64,000 nucleotides of DNA, taken from Platerodrilus igneus. Its lineage: Eukaryota > Arthropoda > Insecta > Coleoptera > Lycidae. The stretch spans positions 1-64,000 of the forward strand of contig JARFIW010000836.1 in NCBI GenBank assembly GCA_036346225.1, given 5' to 3'. Shown here in pieces: positions 43,901 through 56,032 of this stretch. The position numbers and the translations under genes are program-made. The notes below the pieces were generated by a model. That model searched no databases, was not told where the DNA came from, and saw nothing but the letters and a program-made list of their open reading frames with translations. Each line of letters starts with the position of its first letter. The stretch's first letter is position 1.

Positions 43901-46550
43901 AAAACTTTCATTCTTATTACAAAACAAAGAGGCGAAATTATTCTCATTTTATTGCATTCTTTCCGATTCATGAATTTCAGTAAGCTCATTTAAGAACTAG
44001 GATATTCTCTGGCTACGTAGGCACCATGGCTATGTACTATATGAATCATATTTCAGCAAGTACTGCAGAAAATAAGCTGTGGTTTGATATTAGTGTATAC
44101 ATGCGTTAGATGTCATATACTCTAAATTCTTCGGGACACAGTTTAAAGTAAACACTTTGTAAGGCATTGCGCATAATTATAATATATGTAGTGCAGACAT
44201 TTGGCAGCCGCTTCCTAATTTAATATAGATATTTGCTATTCCAATACAAAATCAGCAGTGACCAAAGAATTACTAGACGTATAATTTAATGTCTTTGAAA
44301 ATTGACAGATTCAAACGTAAATTTACAAATACGATGTTGAAGATAATACTAAATCTACTAATGGAATGATTGCTCATTTTCTTAAATATCAAATTGGATG
44401 AGCAAAGGTTTTAGACAGTTTAACCGTTCCAAGTCGTGCCAAGAAAAAACATTTAATCAACTATATGAAAAGAAATCTCAAAGGATCTCCGATTAGTACT
44501 TTCGTTTCAAGATGCTTGCCATGTTTGTGTGTCGTGCTAGAATAGGTACGCAAGCTAACACCGCAAAAATTTCCATTCAAGAATAAAATTTATATTAGCT
44601 CATCTCAAATTGTATACGGTAAAGTAGGCCAAATACTACTAAAATCCTTTACACTTCAAAGTAATTAACAATGTTTAGGCGAAACCTGCCTGTCTTGCTT
44701 TTAATGTAAATTTCGGTTTTTACACTGTGATTTGATTGCCGCCAGATAATCTGCAGTAGATCTCGCCAGGATTTTTCGCTCGTCCCACTTATTCAATAAA
44801 CAAATACCACATTCAATAACTAAGCAGGTAAGTTAGAAGGGTTGCTGCGTTGTGTTCTTTCCTATTTAAAAATCTACTTTAAATTTCTTGCTTTCGAAAT
44901 ATTCCTGTATTTAACATTATAGCCCAGTAAAATGACAAAATTTGGAGGAAATAATACCGACTGAGCTGAAACTTTGGAAACGGGATTGTTTTAGGGTACT
45001 ATTTAACATAATAAATAGTCCCCATTTCTCTACTCTACTTTGTCGGCAAAAGAGGCTCCAAACAGTCCAAAAAATCAGTTTTTCGCAAATAACTCGGAAA
45101 ATATCAACTTTACGAAAATGTATGTTAATATCAAAATTGTAGCCTACAAAATTCCGCACTATTTTGTTTTTTATTCAAGGCTGTAGGTCCAAATGGAGCA
45201 GAGATATAATTTTTTTAAACATAGGTAGTTTTGCGACGCAACGAAAACGCGTACGCGTGTCGCGCATTTTTCACTAATATCTTGAAAATGGGCACCCAAA
45301 TCAAAAAATGTTTTAAATAAAAGTTGTAGAGAATCTTAATTACGAACAAATTTGTTTTTTATTCATTTCTGTACGGCCCAAATTCGCCGAGTTATTAGTT
45401 AAAAGACTTTTTTTTTTATGTTGATAGTCGATGTTTTGCAAGTAAAAATCAGTATTAACTTTGAAAGTATAGGTCATACACATATAGTATGTATAATGAA
45501 AGTAGAAGAGAATACAATTTTGAACACGTTGATGTATGTTGATGTATGTATTCGACCCTCAGAGTTTGTTTACCCAAGATTTTTTATCCTGAAATTTTCT
45601 TCTGTATAAAGAGCAAAGATGTTTCATACATAAAAAGAATGTAAAAACTAAACCAAACTATTTTTGTATTCAAATCGTTTATCAATACGATTTTTTTCTT
45701 CTTTATTGTAATTTATAAAAATTTCACCAAAAGTTATATAAAAGTGAATGCAATAAAAAATGACAGCAGGTTGTTTAAATGATTGAGATGGAGCAATTTC
45801 TTTGCACTCACGTGTCATCTTATCATAATATATAGAAATTTGAATACCAATTAGTTATTTATCAAGTGCGAAACACAGAGAAATCTATTGTAAACATCTG
45901 AAGTAAATTTATGTGAGCTCTAAGAGTATAAAAGACTATGATCGAAAGAAGTCGTTCCACTGTGATGACAGCTTGCTCAAGCAAAATATTGCAGAGATAA
46001 ATCGATTTATTCTGTTGACGGGGAAGCCATTCTTGGTTTGATTCATAGCAAAAAACCAATTCAAAGTGACGTTAGTTGAAGTTGCGATGCATAATTCTTA
46101 ATAACTTTAGACTTACTGAAATAAAAAAAGATATTTCCTGCTGTTGTCGAAATAATCGTTTATTTAAAAACAACATTTTCAAGAAATTTCATTAAAACGT
46201 AGTAATAAAACACAAATCTGTTATGGATGATTTTAATTTGTTATAGAAAGCAATTCTTTTATAACGCAGTTATATATGAGGTTGAACTATATTATCAATT
46301 ATTATATATAAAAGCGTTTTAAAAGACGAAACCATACGGGATCTTTTGTTTCAGCAGGTGCTCACTTGTATGTATATAAGAAAATAATACTAAAAGGGGT
46401 AAGAAATTTTAATTTTGAGCTGGATCAGATGTGTTAAATACAAAAATCATATAAATATCTGAATTTTTAAAACCCTGTTGCATTTCAGCGTTTGTGTATA
46501 ATTGTTAGCACGGCAATATAAGTAAAGCCTAAATGAGCATTTCACATTCA
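40957..46550. other. Long AT-rich stretch, no genes recognised
   Basis: Open frames here are short and lack any protein-like pattern. 41640-42480 is somewhat less AT-rich and may be an old element. 44880-45420 contains GCGTACGCGTGTCGCGC and looks like a separate repeat. Neither has a second copy in the window. Probably intergenic or intronic. Confidence 0.35.
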
Positions 46551-46861
46551 GCTAGTAATTGGAAAATGGAAAATGTAAAGTCCCGGACAGAATTCGAAAC
46601 TGTAACACCGGCCTTGTTCGTTATGTGCTAACGAATTGCGACATCCGAATGCTGATTACAATTGGAAAGATAGGCTCATCCAAGTCGTATACGGAACCAT
46701 ACATAACCTAACTTTCGATTACGTTTGGCATTTTTGCCTATTATATCTGACAGTGTCTAGTTTTGTGTTATGTCAGAAAAGCCTGAAAGCGACACTCAAA
46801 GCGATGTTACTGGTTCGAATCGTGTTCGGGACCTCACATTTTCCATCATTCAGTTACTAGC
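46551..46861. mobile_element. MITE-like element with ~58-bp inverted ends
   Basis: 46551-46608 (GCTAGTAATT..GGAAAATGTAAAGTCCCGGACAG..ATTCGAAACTGTAACA) pairs with 46803-46861 in inverted orientation. The arms contain TTCGAA inside a TGGTTCGAATCG context that resembles a pol III B box. The 74-codon frame inside (46636-46860) reads into the right arm and is not a gene. Confidence 0.65.
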
Positions 46862-48840
46862 TCTATTCGAAGTTATCTTTAGGCTTTGCATAAAAATTTC
46901 AAAATAAATTTGCCTTGTGCAATTACTAATATTTGTAACTACATTGCTGTGTTCCTCCTATACGTTGTGAGCCATAAATTAATGCTGTGACATGGGTGCA
47001 GCTGAATTGTATTAATGAGGATGCAACAGAAAATATAAATTACTATCTTACCGTGTCCTTTTCTTTATCTGGCTAGTTCAACGAAAAATATGATGTTAAT
47101 TTTATCAAAGAAACGAAACACATAAATTTTAAGCATCTATGAACAGTTTTCTAAGCATTCAAAAACATTTTTCCTTTATACACATTATTATTTAAAGAAT
47201 CTCTTACATTCAATATAAATAACGCTTATAAAAGCAATTTACAGCTTAAGCTTAGACAGAAATTCTTATCTAATGATTACTTTCTGATTAAAATAATTCT
47301 CACCTAATCCTTGTTAACAATAACAGAATTCAAACATTTATGTGATGTACAAAATTATTTTTAAAGTTTCGGAATAATTTACTCATCCTTTTATTATCCA
47401 GTTTTTCAGTGTAATTGGTCAACGACGCTAGACAGATAATTTAGTAAAGGTAAAAATGCTTCGAACTCTGACCTCAAAAACTGCTGGAAATTATCCCCTT
47501 AACTAATAATTTTTATAAAATTAAAATCTTATTCTAGCTTAATTTATTTGAATAGGTTACAAAATAAGAAACAAAATTTATACTTGCAATTGGTATTTTC
47601 CAAAAACCTCTTTATATCGCTTATAAAAACATTATTTTCCTTGTAATTAACGGCATTGAATACTTCCTCGCTCCATTCAAAATTTTTATCTCCAATCAGT
47701 CTTTACAAAGAAATATCAGCTTGCAAGGTACATTTATATTTAATAGATTAAAATTAGCAGTAGCCCGTGTACCGAGATTATTTTTGTTAAAGATTGTTTA
47801 ATTTTCGTAGGCTTTTCTAAAGTAATTATACTTTATAATTATGGAAAGTTCTATGCTACTTGTGCAACGCTAACAAAATAGATTAAAAATTGCTCCATAC
47901 GTATATGTTGCATGTCATAAGATAAATTAAAGAATTAATCTTTACTCGAAACTTTCATGTTGTTTGACGTTATCATGAATGAATTTTAACTAGTTCCGTT
48001 TTATATACTAAAATTCTAAATAAGTAATTTTTTACATTCTATTCTAGATTATGTTTCCGAGGATTAGTCACAGATGATTTCGCTGAATTCGTGTTTTAAT
48101 GAGCTAATTAAATGCGCTCTGTATAATTTATACCTATCATAAAACGCCTTTCATTCTTTGTTGAAACATTAAAGCATAGCCGTTGTTATCTCCCTCTTAG
48201 AGCTATTAAACGCATTATGTAATTAATTTTATGGCTTTTGCCCATAGTAGCAATTCTTCGACTTGGGGCGTTTAATAATTGATACAAAATAATTAGCTTA
48301 TTTAATGGCTTTTAGAAAATTACTAGTAAAATGGCATATATGATTTATGACTTTTCAAATTCTGTCGAAAGAAATGCCTTGTTCTCTTATTAAATAACGT
48401 AATCATCATTAAACTAATTCACATTAACTTCTTTGAAGGTAAGCAATTATTTATTTGAACTCAAAGTAGTATTTTCAACAAAAGTGAATATTTTTTTATT
48501 GTTGTTTTAAATAATATATCTACACACGGAAAATATGGTTTGTTTTAACGAGGATATAATTAAAATTTTTTGATACAAAGTATAGAATGGTTATTTACAC
48601 GGCTGAAATGAATGGCTTTTGTATTTAGATTTTATATTCGTTTCACCTTTCCATTCTGCAACATATACCTACACACGAATTCTGATTACATAATTTATGA
48701 GGGCTTCTTCTTTAGCTTTGTAAATGGAATAACAATTGTGTTATAGTAAATGAAACGTGTTCTACCGTATATTTACACACGGATTAGTGAAGAAATACTA
48801 AAATATTCTTTAAAATAAGGCTTCGTTGTTTCAAATAGTT
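46862..48840. other. AT-rich stretch, nothing recognised
   Basis: No supported gene, RNA or repeat; similar in composition to intron sequence. Confidence 0.3.
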
Positions 48841-48851
48841 TCAAATAGTAT

Positions 48852-48881
48852 GGCTAGTTAGCCGAAACCATTGGTCAGTGG
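48852..48881 (+). ncRNA. Hammerhead ribozyme, 5'-truncated copy
   Basis: Stem II GGCT/AGCC, then GAAA, stem III CC/GG with ATT loop, TC at 48875-48876 and AGTGG. The CTGATGA core strand and the 5' side of stem I are missing, replaced by a TTCAAATAGT direct repeat, so this copy marks the 5' truncation of the element. Confidence 0.7.
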
Positions 48882-49349
48882 ATGTTTCCTCCCCTATGAA
48901 GTAATAAAGCTAATGTTTTGTTAATGGCTATATATCTACCAGCCCGATTTGTATTTGTCAATGGCTCTTATTATTTTCATAAGAGTTTGTTTACAGATAC
49001 ATCTTACTTTTTATACAATTTTCTTATTGCGGACTGCAAATAACTTGTCTTTGTTCATTTGAATTGCCTTTGGGGCATGAACCCGGGTGTCGCCACGAGA
49101 AGGTTTGTTACGTATGCAAATAAATTTTGCTGTAACATTCCGCAAATCTCAAAGGCCAGACGTACTTTTATAGTCATTTATAAAATTTATTATGTAGTTT
49201 CGGTTCAATTCTGTACTTCCACACTTTAGTAGTGTTGGTTTTTATCACCTGATGGCGGTTTTATTTACTTTTGCCATAGTACAGTGATTGTTTCGAAATT
49301 ATATCATTATAATAGCTTCGATTACTTCATAGGGTTCTTGGGAACTATT

Positions 49350-49391
49350 CCACTCTGATGAGGCTAACTAGCCGAAACCATTGGTCAGTGG
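49350..49391 (+). ncRNA. Type I hammerhead ribozyme, complete
   Basis: Stem I CCACT (49350-49354) pairs with AGTGG (49387-49391). CTGATGA is at 49355-49361. Stem II GGCT-aact-AGCC is at 49362-49373. GAAA is at 49374-49377. Stem III is CC-att-GG (49378-49384). The cleavage site is after TC at 49386. Every conserved core position of the hammerhead is present. In Penelope-like elements and retrozymes such motifs cut multimeric transcripts into units. Confidence 0.85.
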
Positions 49392-49558
49392 ATGTTTCCT
49401 CCCATATGAAGTAATAAAGCTAATGTTTTGTTAATGGCTATATAACTACCAGCCCGATTTGTATTTGTCAATGGCACTTATTATTTTCATAAGAGTTTGT
49501 TTACAGATACATCTTACTTTTTATACAATTTTCTTATTGCGGACTGCAAATAACTTGT

Positions 49559-49621
<63 letters not shown>

Positions 49622-49623
<2 letters not shown>

Positions 49624-51179
49624 ACGTTTCTTTAACAAACAATATCCTCAAAAGAATATTCACATACAAACATTAAAATCTAAAGATAGAGTCCGATATT
49701 GTCACAGAATTTTAAATCTAAGATCAAAATTTTATAACCACTATAATAACTAGCTTAAACTAAAATAGAGTCCAAAAAAATATCTCTTTCTAATTTGGAC
49801 TATGTACAAACTTATAAAAATTAAGATGGATAATTTTAATACCGCTTTTAAAACGAATTCAAATGTAGCTGATCAGCTTTGTTCAATAAGTTTTCTTATA
49901 ATGCCCAAACTTACCGAAATTTGACTTTAATCAACTTAGATTATTTACTTGCACACAAAGCTTTACACGCGAAAATCTTACGTAATCTAACCTACTTAAA
50001 TAAGTAAAACAGAAAATAGCTTTTTAAAGATTTTAGAAACAATTAAATTTTTTTTACTGTTAAATTATGGCGATTGTCGTTTCTTTTTATATAGTAAATC
50101 TTTATTTATGTCCAAAATCGTTAAATAGAATTAAACTTCAGGCATAACTTCCAAATCCATTTCAGTATCGCTCAATTCTGTTAAAATTAATTTATCATTA
50201 AATGCATTCGAAAATTTATATACCATATTTTTTCATTCAAATTAAAATCTATCTTGCTGAAATTTATTACCTTTCATTCTTTTAAAAACCAGTTTAAGTA
50301 TCTCTTTTAAAGTTGCCACAACTTTCAGTATCGTTTATATATTAAGTAATATTTTTTCAACAAGCATTCAAAACTGATCGTTAAGCCAACTAATTATTTA
50401 TTTACTGATGTCTTTAATGAGCAGTAGTAAAACACGGAACTGCGATGAGATTCTTTAATTGGTTATATAGTATTGAATATTACTACGTCATAAATCTAAA
50501 AAGCACCCGTACTTTCTGGGCGTCGTTTCTATGCCTCCATTCGTGTGGATGATGTAATTTTACCTAAAGACATTTCATGTCACGAGGCCTTCATTAATTA
50601 ATACATTTTATACATTTATCTGTTATCTTTAAGAATAACAACTGTCATTCGCGCATTTTAATAAAGAATATTACTTGATTTATAGATTTTGTTAATTGTT
50701 GAATGAACATTTAAATTTTTATCTGCTATTATGAATAACCTAAATTTTTCTCGAAGACGTAAAGTACGTGTTTTAATTCTCTTAAGAAACGCGATTTGCG
50801 TTACTATAGACAGTTTTCAATAAAAAACGAAATGAAATTTAACGCCTGCAAACTGTAATTCTTGCAGAACGTGCTTTGACCAAATCTTTTAAAATTGAAT
50901 ACTTTCCCTATTGCAAATTTATGGGTGAAGAACATTTTCAAACCAGAATTTTTACTCACGTAATATACTCTATTTTTATTTAAACAGACTATTAGGTTAT
51001 GTAACATGAATGAAGCTTGTTATTCACTAGGTTTCTGCATTTATCATACATGGTGCGGTTAAACTGTATCCCTATCTTTAAAACTTAATAAAACAAATAT
51101 TATTTGAAATACAAATATTTTATTGTAGTGTCTAAAGAGTTGAACTAAAACAGTTTCATTTTAATTGGTTCTGAATAAA
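49622..51179. other. AT-rich stretch, nothing recognised
   Basis: No supported gene or repeat. The 67-codon minus-strand frame at 50804-51007 has no recognisable features. Confidence 0.3.
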
Positions 51180-51487
51180 ATATCTGCCAAGTGTTGTCCA
51201 CCATTCTCACAGCACTGTCACAAGCGATTTCTGAAGTTTCGCATAACTTTTAATAACATTTCTTGCGGTATTTGGAGAATTTCCAGACGGATTGCCTATT
51301 TCAGTTGCATTTGAGCTTTGAGATAGCCTCACAGAAAGTCGCAAGGCGTCAAGTCTGGCGAGTGCGCAGGCCATGGAATGTCGCCACGCAAGGGAATCAA
51401 GCGTCCTGGAAACATTTCTATCAAAATTGGTATTGATGCTCGAAACGTGTGGGCTGTTGCCCGATTCTGTTGAAACCAGGCATTCGT
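51180..51487 (-). pseudogene. Tc1/mariner-superfamily transposase C-terminal fragment
   Basis: On the minus strand: FQQNRATAHT, then GDIPWPAHSPDLTPCDFL, and after a frameshift and stops GYLKAQMQLK and VMRNFRNRL..C..NGG. This is the second and third catalytic-acid region of a DDE/D transposase. The second acid, Asp in FQQDxATAH, is Asn here, so the site is dead. The upstream N-terminal half is absent; the fragment is joined directly to PIF/Harbinger sequence at about 51487. Confidence 0.75.
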
Positions 51488-51933
51488 CGTTGCGTCATGA
51501 GCAGACCCGCACCACCTGCTTACCAAATCCATTATTTTTAACCGGCTGTCACACTGCTTGAACATGTATTGAAAACTGTCCCTTTCTATTACGGAACACC
51601 TCTGCATCGTCTCCTACAAAATACTAATAATTCACATTAGGCCAATATATTCCATCTTACCAGGAGATTGTACCTCTACATGGGTCACCGATACATCCAG
51701 CAATCCGAGGAAAAGAAGCTACTTGGTAAAATTAGTGTTGTACATGTACAATATGCTCCTTAAAGGGCATTTTAATATAGTGTACACCTAAATAACTCGG
51801 AGCTTCAGATACTCTGTGTATTATTTTTGATGCAGTTGAAACATGCATTCCCATCAAATCTGCCACACTAATTAAATGTCACGCAGTAACATAATAACGA
51901 AGACATGCCAATAATTAATTTATGGGAATTACA
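51488..51933 (-). pseudogene. PIF/Harbinger (HARBI1-like) transposase, second coding block
   Basis: On the minus strand from 51933: VIPIN, stop, LLACLRYYVTA, stop, HLISVADLMGMHVSTASKIIHRVSEA, YIKMPF, then ASFPRIAGCIGDP and CDSRLKIMDLVSRWCGSAHDAT. These are the helix-turn-helix-containing middle part and first catalytic blocks of HARBI1-like DDE transposases. The expected first catalytic Asp in GAIDCTH is degraded (GCIGDP). It continues in frame from the exon at 54878-55080 across a 2.9-kb intron. The conserved end of the protein is replaced by the mariner fragment. Confidence 0.75.
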
Positions 51934-54877
51934 CTGTTATTTAAGAAATACATAAAATTACCATCCTGTAATTCAATGATAATACATCGTGCTGACTATA
52001 TCACCGCACGCGAGCTGAACAGAACAGAACAGACTGACAGAATTGCAGTTGACTATATCAAAGTACACGAGTTGGAAATAGAACAAACTAAGAATCGCAA
52101 GAAATTCCAGATAATTTTTTGTGCTAATCAAAAATCTGTACTTTCATTGGGCAAACTAATTTTGGAGATTGTTTTACATTCAAAACTCGTAATACACAAT
52201 TCCATTGGTTAAAGACATCATTAACGTTTTTTAACACACGAAGCATAAGAAATGGAAGTGTATAAATAAAATTTCATGTTATCGTTGTGGGGGGGGGAGG
52301 GGCGTCTGATAGTATGTAAACTTGGCACTGTTATGTTTAATGTTCACAAGCAAAAAAATAAAAGAAAGTTTATAAGTACACAAATATACAAGTAAAAAGT
52401 CAAAATGAACAGTTTATGCACTTTGAAGCGCTTTGGATAGTCTTCGGAAGGCTTTGTGGTTGCCCGTGGAATCAAGTAGGAACTTAAATACTACGTAAAC
52501 AGATATATACAGAGTTCGGAGAGGTCCAAAGGTCTTCGGTAGTCTTCGAAAGGCCTTGGGATTTCTTGGTGAAGTCGAGTGAGGGCTAGAATAACGAAAA
52601 TAAGCAAGTACGTATAGTTTGAAGAGGTCCAGACGTCTTTGGAGGATCTCGGAACTTTTCGGAAAGCTTCGTGGTTTACTCGTGGAACAACGTGGGGTTA
52701 CAAAGAATAATGATATACATACAAAAACTATACACTGACTATATATACAATATTGAGAGGTTTGGAAGTCTTCGGTAGAGTTCGGAAGTCTTCGGAGATC
52801 CTCGGGGTTTGCTTGTGATGCTAAGTAAGAGCTTGAATAACGAAAATAAGGAAGTATTTATTGTTTGAAAAGGTTCAGACGTCTTCGATGGTCTTTGGGA
52901 CTCTTCGGAAGGTTTCGTGGTTCACTTGTGGAACAACGCGGAGTTACAGAGAATAATGATATACATACAAAACCATACATTGACTATATACACAATATTG
53001 AGAGGTTGGGAAGTCTTCGAAAGACTTCGGAAATTTTCGGAAATCCTTAGTTTTACTCGTGAGGCTGAGTAAGAGTTTGAATAACGAAAATAAGAAAGTA
53101 TTTATTGTTTTAAGAGGTCCAGACGTCTTCGGAGGTCTTCAGGACTCTTTGGAAGGCTTCGTGGTTCACTTGTGGAACAACGCGGAGTTAGAAAGAATAA
53201 TGATATACATACAAAAACTATACATCGACTATATACACAATAATGAGAGGTTGGGAAGTCTTCGGAAGGAATTGGAAGTCTTCGAAAATCCTCGGGTTTT
53301 ACTCGTGAGCCTGAGTAAAAGCTTGAATAACGAAAATAAGAAAGTATGTATTGTTTGAAGAAGTCCAGACGTCTTCGAAAGTCTTCGGAACTATTCGGAA
53401 GTCGCGGTTCACTTGTGGAACAATGTGGAGTAATAAAGAATTAATGCGGCGTGCCCCAGGTACGGCGCCGGGTAACGTAACTGATTAGATATTAAGCAGG
53501 CTATGAGGAGCACTGCTATTACGTGGTTTACTTGAGCTAAACTATGGCGACGTGCCCCAGGTGCGGCGCCGGGCAGCGTAACGGGTCAGGTATTAAGCAG
53601 GCTATGAAGAGCACTGCTATACGTGCTCCAGGTGCGGCGTCGGGCAGCGTAACGGCTTCAAGAATTAAGCAGGCTATGGAGAGCACTGCTATACGTGCTC
53701 CAGGTGCGGCGGCGGCCAGCGTAACTAGTCGGATATTTAAGCAGGCTATGGGGAGCACTGCTTGTTGAGACGGTTTACAGGCTATGGTGAGCACTGTAGT
53801 TGAAACCTTAGGCTGTGGAGAGCACTAAGTGTACTGAATTTTGCAGGATTCGCAATCCTATTTATATGCTTTCTTCCCCTATGCAAAGTATGTTGAAAAA
53901 AGATTAGTGGAATAGGCATCCAATAGATTCGCTAGTTTAAGGGCAGCACAAAAAATGAGTTGGAGATTCCGATTTTCTAGGCCTTTGTTCTATGTTCAGC
54001 ACGTGTACTTTGATATAGGGTAACATTCAAATTCTGCAGAAGACATTCATTAGTGCTCACCATAGCCTAAGGAGTCGCCTTGCAGTGCTCCCCGTAGCCT
54101 GCAAACCCTTCAACGAGCAGCGCTCTCCATAGCCTGCTATACTACAACACGCAGCGCTCTCCGTAGCCTGCGTATTCTCCGACGGTGACGCTGTCCGACG
54201 CCGTACCCAGGGCACGTCATTTTAATTCATCAATCCATAGTTAACAAACCGCGTATAACGTTAAGCTCCGTTCCATACTTCACCATCAAGTCGTTATTGT
54301 GATTGCATCTGTCAAACTTTACCACCTGGACGACATCACCGTAGAGGAACCACAACCACGAAGTCTGCCGAAGAGTTCAGAAGACAACCGAAGATCTTCT
54401 GAACGCTCTATACTTGTATATATTGTAAATTAGTACTTTTTAAGTTCATTTAATTTCATTTCATAATTCTTTGTAACGTAACGTTGACCCACAATTAAAC
54501 ACGAAGTCTTCCGAAGAGATTCGAAGACCACCGCAGATGTCTGGACCTCTTCAACCTTTATATATCTCCTAATCATCGTTGTTCAAGTTCACACTGAGTC
54601 TCATAAGCAACTTCCAAAGCATTTCGAAGAAATCAGAAGACTACCGAAGACTTCTACAAGTAACCATGAAGCCATCCGAAGACTTCCGAAGATTACCCGA
54701 AGACTTCTGAGCTGCTTCGAACTATTAAAACCATTCAAATATTAACTATTTCATGTTTATTTACATGTATTTATGGACTTATAATTATTTTTTGCTTGTA
54801 ATTATTAAACGAATAATCAAGCCAAGCCTACATGCTTTCACACGCCGTCCACTCGAACGATAACAATCGCTACTTAC
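51934..54877 (-). other. Intron of the PIF/Harbinger gene, invaded by a palindromic element
   Basis: The donor GTAAGT on the minus strand at 54877 follows ..FPNG and two bases. The acceptor ..ATTTCTTAAATAACAG ends at 51934. The exon phases match (2/1). 52420-54725 inside it is the palindrome described next. 51934-52260 holds no gene, and 52260-52420 contains a G-rich run. Confidence 0.5.
52420..54725. mobile_element. Giant palindromic foldback element 2 (tandem-repeat arms)
   Basis: The left arm (52420-53445) has four to five units of ~245 bp with GTCCAGACGTCTTCGG, CTTCGTGGTTCACTTGTGGAACAACG, ACAAAGAATAATGATATACA and GGAAGTCTTCGGAA. The right arm (54300-54725) is a shorter inverted counterpart (CCGAAGACTTC.., CAGA.GTCTGGACCTCTTC). 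Inside, 53446-53830 has GC-rich units of 72-102 bp (GGTGCGGCG.CGGGCAGCGTAAC, GCAGGCTATGGAGAGCACTGCT), mirrored at 54055-54240. The centre is near 53940. The frames in the GC-rich part are mirror repeats, not genes. Confidence 0.8.
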
Positions 54878-55080
54878 AAACCATTTGGAAATTCTAATCT
54901 ATCTTCAATTTCAGCTAAAATGTTTACAACCATAGGCTTTGTTCAGCGAAATCTTTTAAAAAATTATAAATTATCCATATTAAAGTATGAATTTTGCCTA
55001 TCGTAAATCTTTCGAGGGTAACCATATTCTATAATGTGAACACAATCTAAATCGTCGTTTAATAATATATCGTGATCCAT
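54878..55080 (-). pseudogene. PIF/Harbinger (HARBI1-like) transposase, first exon
   Basis: ATG at 55078-55080; reads MDHDILLNDDLDCVHIIEYG, then YPRKIYDRQNSYFN, a stop, FFKRF, and PMVVNILAEIEDRLEFPNG. This is the N-terminus of HARBI1-like transposases. The exon is 203 bases, ending at a GTAAGT donor. It contains internal stops. Bases 55210-55331 to the right look like the terminal inverted repeat, with GGCCGTTTGCACC on the minus strand beside TAA. Confidence 0.75.
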
Positions 55081-55331
55081 TATTCGAAAACCTAAAACAA
55101 AAAGTAATAAGTACAAAGTTTTATCATAGATAGATTGAATCACACAATAAACAAAATTCGAGTTGAGCGCAAGCGCGACTTAACCAAGGGGGTGTTTAAG
55201 CTCTAGTCGTGGGCCGCTTAAATTAAGTAATTATTAACTGCGACTTAGACTACGGTGCAATACATTTTTCAATTTAAGCCAACTTAAAGTTAAGCCTGGC
55301 TTTAAAATGCACGGTGCAAACGGCCATTAGT

Positions 55332-55811
55332 GTTTCTGAGGTTAATAGTGGTGATGCAAAACGTCAAAAGTATTTGTGCAGATGGACCAAAACTAATCGG
55401 ATGAGTTTTTTGTCGAACGGAAAGAAAATTGCCTAAACTTTCCTCAAATCTTAAAATAGTATCAAAATAAAATCGTAAACCACTTCAATCCTACAGATGT
55501 CTTCCAAATGTACCTACTTATAACAAAATGTGGGAATCTAACTTGTGTATCTATTTTATGTCACCATCTTATCAACTTACTCTCTTAAACACGAAAGGGG
55601 TGTTTCAATTTAATTACATTCCTAATTCCATGAAGTTTCCATAACGCCCAGTTTCAGAGGTTGTAATAATACTAATCATCTTTGAGCTGTACGCTTAGAT
55701 ACATTTAGTAAAGTAATCCGATTTGCCCTAAAAACGGATTACCGCTGATGATACTGCTGAATTACCAGAAAAACGTTAGATACGTAATGCTAATACGTAA
55801 TATTTTTACAG
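55332..55811. other. Sequence between Harbinger element and receptor exon
   Basis: Probably intron or 5' flank of the receptor gene. It ends in a polypyrimidine stretch and TTTTTACAG acceptor at 55803-55811. No gene is seen. Confidence 0.4.
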
Positions 55812-55982
55812 GTGAAATGATTCAAAAATCCATTCTAATTGTTTTAACTGGAGTAGCATTTAGTTGGGCGTCCGCGGCAGCATCCCTACAATTACGACAG
55901 AGTAACAATCATCAGAACATCTCTAATCTGCTTGATAATTTATTAAGGGGTTACGATAATAGCGTTCGACCAGGGTTTGGAG
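55812..55982 (+). CDS. GABA-gated chloride channel subunit (alpha-type, Grd/CG8916-like), first coding exon
   Basis: The exon begins after AG at 55811. The start codon is ATG 55817-55819, giving MIQKSILIVLTGVAFSWASA as a signal peptide, with likely cleavage after ASA. It continues NISNLLDNLLRGYDNSVRPGFGG, the N-terminal extracellular segment of Cys-loop receptors. It ends at 55982 with one base of the GG codon, before a GTTTGC donor. It matches the insect alpha-type branch (the RGYDN.VRP block), not Rdl or Lcch3. A frame open upstream to 55748 crosses the acceptor, so the exon likely starts with a short 5' UTR. The product would be a membrane neurotransmitter receptor subunit. The rest of the protein is outside the window. 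Confidence 0.75.
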
Positions 55983-56032
55983 GTTTGCACTTAAACACAT
56001 ATAAGATTATTATTAAATGAACAATATTTTAG

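Larger units (their letters stand above)
48841..49621. mobile_element. Hammerhead-bearing Penelope-like/retrozyme element, copy 2, with tandem partial unit
   Basis: One full unit of 510 bp, measured between equivalent hammerhead cleavage sites (48876 and 49386), followed by the first ~185 bp of a second unit. It then ends in a (TA)n tract at 49562-49621. The head-to-tail arrangement is what reverse transcription of a multimeric or circular RNA would give. No protein-coding region. Confidence 0.8.

Noticed and set aside
44880..45420. Possible gene fragment around opposing short frames
   Set aside because: Frames are on both strands with no protein features; likely an old repeat without a second copy here.
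53537..53794. GC-rich frames on both strands in the palindrome (53537-53794 and 53544-53768)
   Set aside because: Repeat read-through in the minisatellite; both strands are open because of the repeat composition.
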